From Candidatus Roizmanbacteria bacterium (lineage in GTDB: Bacteria; Patescibacteriota; Microgenomatia; GCA-001788215; 2-01-FULL-40-14), in the NCBI GenBank assembly GCA_016203755.1, contig JACQMD010000055.1:1-7790 (forward strand): a DNA stretch of 7,790 nucleotides, read 5' to 3'. The notes below the pieces were generated by a model, which was not told where the DNA came from, searched no databases, and saw only the letters and a list, made by a program, of their open reading frames with translations. The position numbers were made by a program, and so were the translations under genes. This document shows positions 6,202-7,790 of this stretch, piece by piece; the first letter of the stretch is position 1; the number at the start of each line of letters is the position of its first letter.

Positions 6202-6471
6202 ATGAAACGTATCCATCTTTTTATTTCCGGCCGCGTGCAGGGCGTCTTTTTCCGTGCACACTGCAAAGAAAAAGCGGATGAATTGGGACTCCGCGGTTGG
6301 GTCACCAATTTACCTGACGGTCGGGTTGAGGCAGTGTTTGAGGGGGAAGAAAACCATATTGCGAAAATGGTACACTGGTGTTATAGTGGGAGCCTTGGGT
6401 CACGCGTTGAAAAGATAGATATACAAGAAGAGAAGGTGAGAGGAGAAGAGGGGTTTGAGATAAGACAATAA
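6202..6471 (+). CDS. acyP: Acylphosphatase (EC 3.6.1.7)
   Basis: Acylphosphatase hydrolyses carboxyl-phosphate bonds in small acyl phosphates such as acetyl phosphate or 1,3-bisphosphoglycerate. It is a small cytosolic ferredoxin-like fold. The 89 residues match the family length of about 90. The signature SGRVQGVFFR (9-18) carries the phosphate-binding loop and catalytic Arg18. GWVTNLPDGRVE (32-43) carries catalytic Asn36. The C-terminal FEIR matches the usual closing strand. The start is the ATG right after the divergent promoter, with a leader of only a few bases and no Shine-Dalgarno site. Its stop is followed by the inverted octamer array, which could end its transcript. Confidence 0.95.
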   Translation: MKRIHLFISGRVQGVFFRAHCKEKADELGLRGWVTNLPDGRVEAVFEGEENHIAKMVHWCYSGSLGSRVEKIDIQEEKVRGEEGFEIRQ

Positions 6472-6474
6472 AAA

Positions 6475-6568
6475 GGGTGATTGGGTAATTGGGTGAATAG
6501 GTAAATAGGAAATTCACTTCCTTATTTTATTACCCATTCACCTAATCACCTATTTACCTAATTACCCA
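6475..6568. repeat. Inverted array of octanucleotide repeats (RGGTRAWT) forming a long imperfect hairpin
   Basis: The left arm (from 6475) is built of 8-base units such as GGGTGATT, GGGTAATT, GGGTGAAT and AGGTAAAT. The right arm (to 6568) is built of reverse complements such as ATTCACCT, AATCACCT, ATTTACCT and AATTACCC. The centre has an AGGAA/TTCCT stem (6507-6511 with 6518-6522). RNA from either strand could fold into a long stem. It fills most of the acylphosphatase-thioredoxin gap and could act as a terminator or as a leader structure for thioredoxin, though no clear U-tract follows it. Confidence 0.8.
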
Positions 6569-6569
6569 T

Positions 6570-6579
6570 AAGGAGGTGA
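6570..6579 (+). promoter_or_regulatory. Strong Shine-Dalgarno site of thioredoxin
   Basis: AAGGAGGTGA is a full-length match to the anti-Shine-Dalgarno sequence, with 7 bases between GGAGG and the ATG at 6584. It is the only strong ribosome binding site in the window and shows that this mode of initiation works here. It starts 2 bases after the hairpin array ends. Confidence 0.9.
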
Positions 6580-6583
6580 CAAG

Positions 6584-6910
6584 ATGGCGGATATTGTACT
6601 TACCAAAGACAATTTTGATGCTGAAGTTCTTAAGTCGGATATTCCCGTTCTCGTGGATTTCTGGGCAGAGTGGTGTGGACCATGCCGCATGCAAAATCCT
6701 ATCCTTGAAGAATTGGCAAAAGAGATGGCGGGAAAACTGAAAATTGCTAAACTCAATGTTGATGAAGAACCTGATATTGCCGGTCACCATGGAGTAATGA
6801 GTATTCCAACACTCAAGCTATTTCATAAAGGAACTGCGGTTGCTGAAATGATTGGCGTGCAGAGTAGGGAGAAGCTGATGGAAGAAGTTCAAAAAGCCAC
6901 TAGCCATTAG
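6584..6910 (+). CDS. trxA: Thioredoxin
   Basis: A 108-residue cytosolic thiol-disulfide reductant, normally recharged by thioredoxin reductase, which is encoded next. The active site is WCGPC (W30, C31, C34) after the VLVDFWAEW strand. SIPT supplies the conserved cis-proline (P75), and the length is typical. The start is fixed by the strong Shine-Dalgarno site. The last residues (ATSH) and the TAG stop are encoded by the AGCCAYT heptamer array that fills the gap to the reductase gene, so the array has probably rewritten the very end of the protein. The order trxA-trxB with 74 bases between suggests co-transcription. Confidence 0.97.
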   Translation: MADIVLTKDNFDAEVLKSDIPVLVDFWAEWCGPCRMQNPILEELAKEMAGKLKIAKLNVDEEPDIAGHHGVMSIPTLKLFHKGTAVAEMIGVQSREKLMEEVQKATSH

Positions 6911-6978
6911 TTCTTAGCCACTAGGGATTAATGCAATGGATTATGTCACTAGTGGCTAATGGCTAAACCCTAGTGGCT
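6895..6978. repeat. Inverted array of heptanucleotide repeats (AGCCAYT / ARTGGCT)
   Basis: The left arm has five 7-base units from 6895 to 6929: AGCCACT, AGCCATT, a degenerate AGTTCTT, AGCCACT, then AGGGATT. The right arm has four from 6951 to 6978: AGTGGCT, AATGGCT, AAACCCT, AGTGGCT. A non-repeat centre of 21 bases separates the arms. The arms are largely complementary. The array overlaps the last five sense codons and the stop of thioredoxin and ends 6 bases before the reductase ATG. Confidence 0.85.
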
Positions 6979-6984
6979 CTCTCT

Positions 6985-7790
6985 ATGTACGATGTTATTA
7001 TCATTGGTTCCGGACCGGCTGGCTTAACCGCCGGTATTTACACGTCGCGTGCCGCTCTTAAAACACTCATTCTTGCGGGGAAAATATGGGGCGGGCAACT
7101 TCAGATGACCACAGAAGTTGAAAATTATCCGGGATTCCCCGAAGGGATTATGGGGCCGGAGCTTATGATGCGGATGAGGAAACAGGCGGAGCGGTTTGGG
7201 ACAACAATGGTTGATGAAGATGTAACGGGAGTTGATTTTACCAGACAACCGTTTACGGTGTCTGTTGGGCAACCAAAAGATCCCAAGATCCAAAGATCCG
7301 AAGATCCCAATGAAAACAACAAAACATCATATCAAGCAAAATCTATTATCGTCGCCACTGGTGCTGATACGGTATGGCTTGGAGTTCCCGGAGAACAGCA
7401 ATTGATTGGCCACGGAGTTTCCTCATGTGCTCCGTGCGATGCATTTTTTTATAAAAATAAAAATGTCATCGTTGTCGGAGGAGGAGACAGCGCCATGGAG
7501 GAAGCGCTCGTGCTTACTAAATTTGCAACAAATGTCATTATTGTTCACCGCCGTGGCGCATTCCGCGCGAGTAAAATTATGCAGGATCGCGTGATGAAAC
7601 ATCCGAAAATAAAGGTGCTCTGGGATACAGTAGTTATCGAAATAAAAGGTCAACAAAAAGTAACATCTGTTGTTCTTAACTCAAAACTCAAAAGTCAAAA
7701 CTCTCCGCCAAAGGCGGATCTCCACCATAGGCGGATGAGCCTTTGGCTCAAGCCTCTGGCTGAAAAGTTACAACTCAAAAGTCAAAACTA
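6985..7790 (+). CDS. trxB: Thioredoxin reductase (3' truncated by window edge) with repeat-derived insertions
   Basis: An FAD/NADPH enzyme that reduces thioredoxin; 268 residues are visible and the frame is open at the right edge. The FAD-binding GSGPAG lies at residues 8-13. TTEVENYPGFPEG follows, then the ATGAD strand. The redox motif is C148-A-P-C151 (usually CATC). The NADPH-binding VVGGGDSAMEEA has its glycines at 165-167, and HRRGAFRA follows. The spacing to the Cys pair is about 12 residues longer than in E. coli TrxB (C136/C139, from memory). The excess matches the octamer insertion at residues 98-108. From about residue 232 a second, larger insertion made of AAAACTC-type repeats and mini-hairpins begins in what should be a loop after the VTSVVL strand. 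Reading remains in frame throughout. There is no Shine-Dalgarno site before the ATG, so it may depend on translation of trxA. Confidence 0.93.
   Translation, partial: MYDVIIIGSGPAGLTAGIYTSRAALKTLILAGKIWGGQLQMTTEVENYPGFPEGIMGPELMMRMRKQAERFGTTMVDEDVTGVDFTRQPFTVSVGQPKDPKIQRSEDPNENNKTSYQAKSIIVATGADTVWLGVPGEQQLIGHGVSSCAPCDAFFYKNKNVIVVGGGDSAMEEALVLTKFATNVIIVHRRGAFRASKIMQDRVMKHPKIKVLWDTVVIEIKGQQKVTSVVLNSKLKSQNSPPKADLHHRRMSLWLKPLAEKLQLKSQN
7276..7307 (+). repeat. Octanucleotide tandem repeat VAAGATCC x4 inside trxB
   Basis: Four contiguous units: AAAGATCC (7276), CAAGATCC (7284), AAAGATCC (7292) and GAAGATCC (7300). They are translated in frame as KDPKIQRSEDP (residues 98-108), between the QPFTVSV and SIIVATG strands. 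There is no stop codon in any frame on either strand. Confidence 0.9.
7683..7702 (+). repeat. AAAACTC-family heptamer repeat, left copy flanking the hairpin array
   Basis: Units AAAACTC (7683), AAAAGTC (7690) and AAAACT (7697), read as SKLKSQNS within trxB. Bases 7685-7702 form one copy of an exact 18-base direct repeat. Confidence 0.85.
7704..7763 (+). repeat. Array of four mini-hairpins with 3-base loops
   Basis: Successive units of about 15 bases fold into triloop hairpins. The first, 7704-7718, has stem TCCGCC/GGCGGA. The second, 7721-7735, has TCCACC/GGCGGA with one mismatch. The third, 7736-7750, has TGAGCC/GGCTCA. The fourth, 7751-7761, has AGCC/GGCT. All are translated in frame inside trxB (from SPPKADLHHRRMSLW onward). 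Confidence 0.85.
7772..7789 (+). repeat. AAAACTC-family heptamer repeat, right copy flanking the hairpin array
   Basis: An exact 18-base copy of 7685-7702, read in frame as part of LQLKSQN at the right edge. It may continue beyond the window. Confidence 0.85.

Noticed and set aside
6895..6978. Possible CRISPR array or tRNA-like structure between trxA and trxB
   Set aside because: The units are 7 bases, contiguous and inverted, with no spacers and no cas gene. No cloverleaf or T-loop pattern is present.
7704..7763. Frameshift or assembly error at the end of trxB
   Set aside because: The frame stays open through the hairpin array and both flanking repeats up to the edge, so it reads as an in-frame insertion rather than a break.

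Overview
This window looks like a compact, gene-dense bacterial genome fragment, most likely from a Candidate Phyla Radiation (Patescibacteria) organism, perhaps Microgenomates-like. That placement is inference. It rests on short intergenic gaps, small genes of unknown family, loose use of Shine-Dalgarno sites, and many tiny 7- and 8-base tandem repeats scattered between and inside genes. There is no rRNA, tRNA, CRISPR array, transposase or phage gene in view.

Layout. Bases 3-2432 (+) hold a PHP-domain DNA repair nuclease of the endonuclease Q (EndoQ) type, cut at its N-terminus by the window edge. It is interrupted by a 366-residue intein that carries a LAGLIDADG homing endonuclease. A phosphoribosyltransferase (2436-3065, +) follows after 3 bases, and a doubtful 22-codon lipoprotein-like ORF overlaps its stop. 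Two divergent gene pairs come next. One is a phospholipase D-like protein (3121-4176, -) facing a 98-aa conserved-looking hypothetical (4238-4534, +). The other is a 536-aa protein of unknown family (4562-6172, -) facing an acylphosphatase (6202-6471, +). The right end is a redox pair: thioredoxin (6584-6910, +) and thioredoxin reductase (6985 to the right edge, +), which probably work together to supply thiol reducing power.

The most unusual layer is the repeats. At least five families of 7- or 8-base tandem repeats, plus an array of 15-base mini-hairpins, occur in 7.8 kb. The AAAACTC family lies in frame inside three unrelated genes (EndoQ, the 98-aa protein, thioredoxin reductase). It gives them all the same peptide, KLKTQNS or a close variant, because a 7-base unit reads as one heptapeptide in every forward frame. 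Families lacking stop codons sit inside genes as surface-loop insertions. Families rich in stop codons form inverted arrays between genes.

Regulation. Only thioredoxin has a strong Shine-Dalgarno site. Two genes have -10-like boxes 6-7 bases before the ATG, which suggests leaderless mRNAs. A 29-base divergent promoter has a TATAATA core exactly midway between two ATGs.
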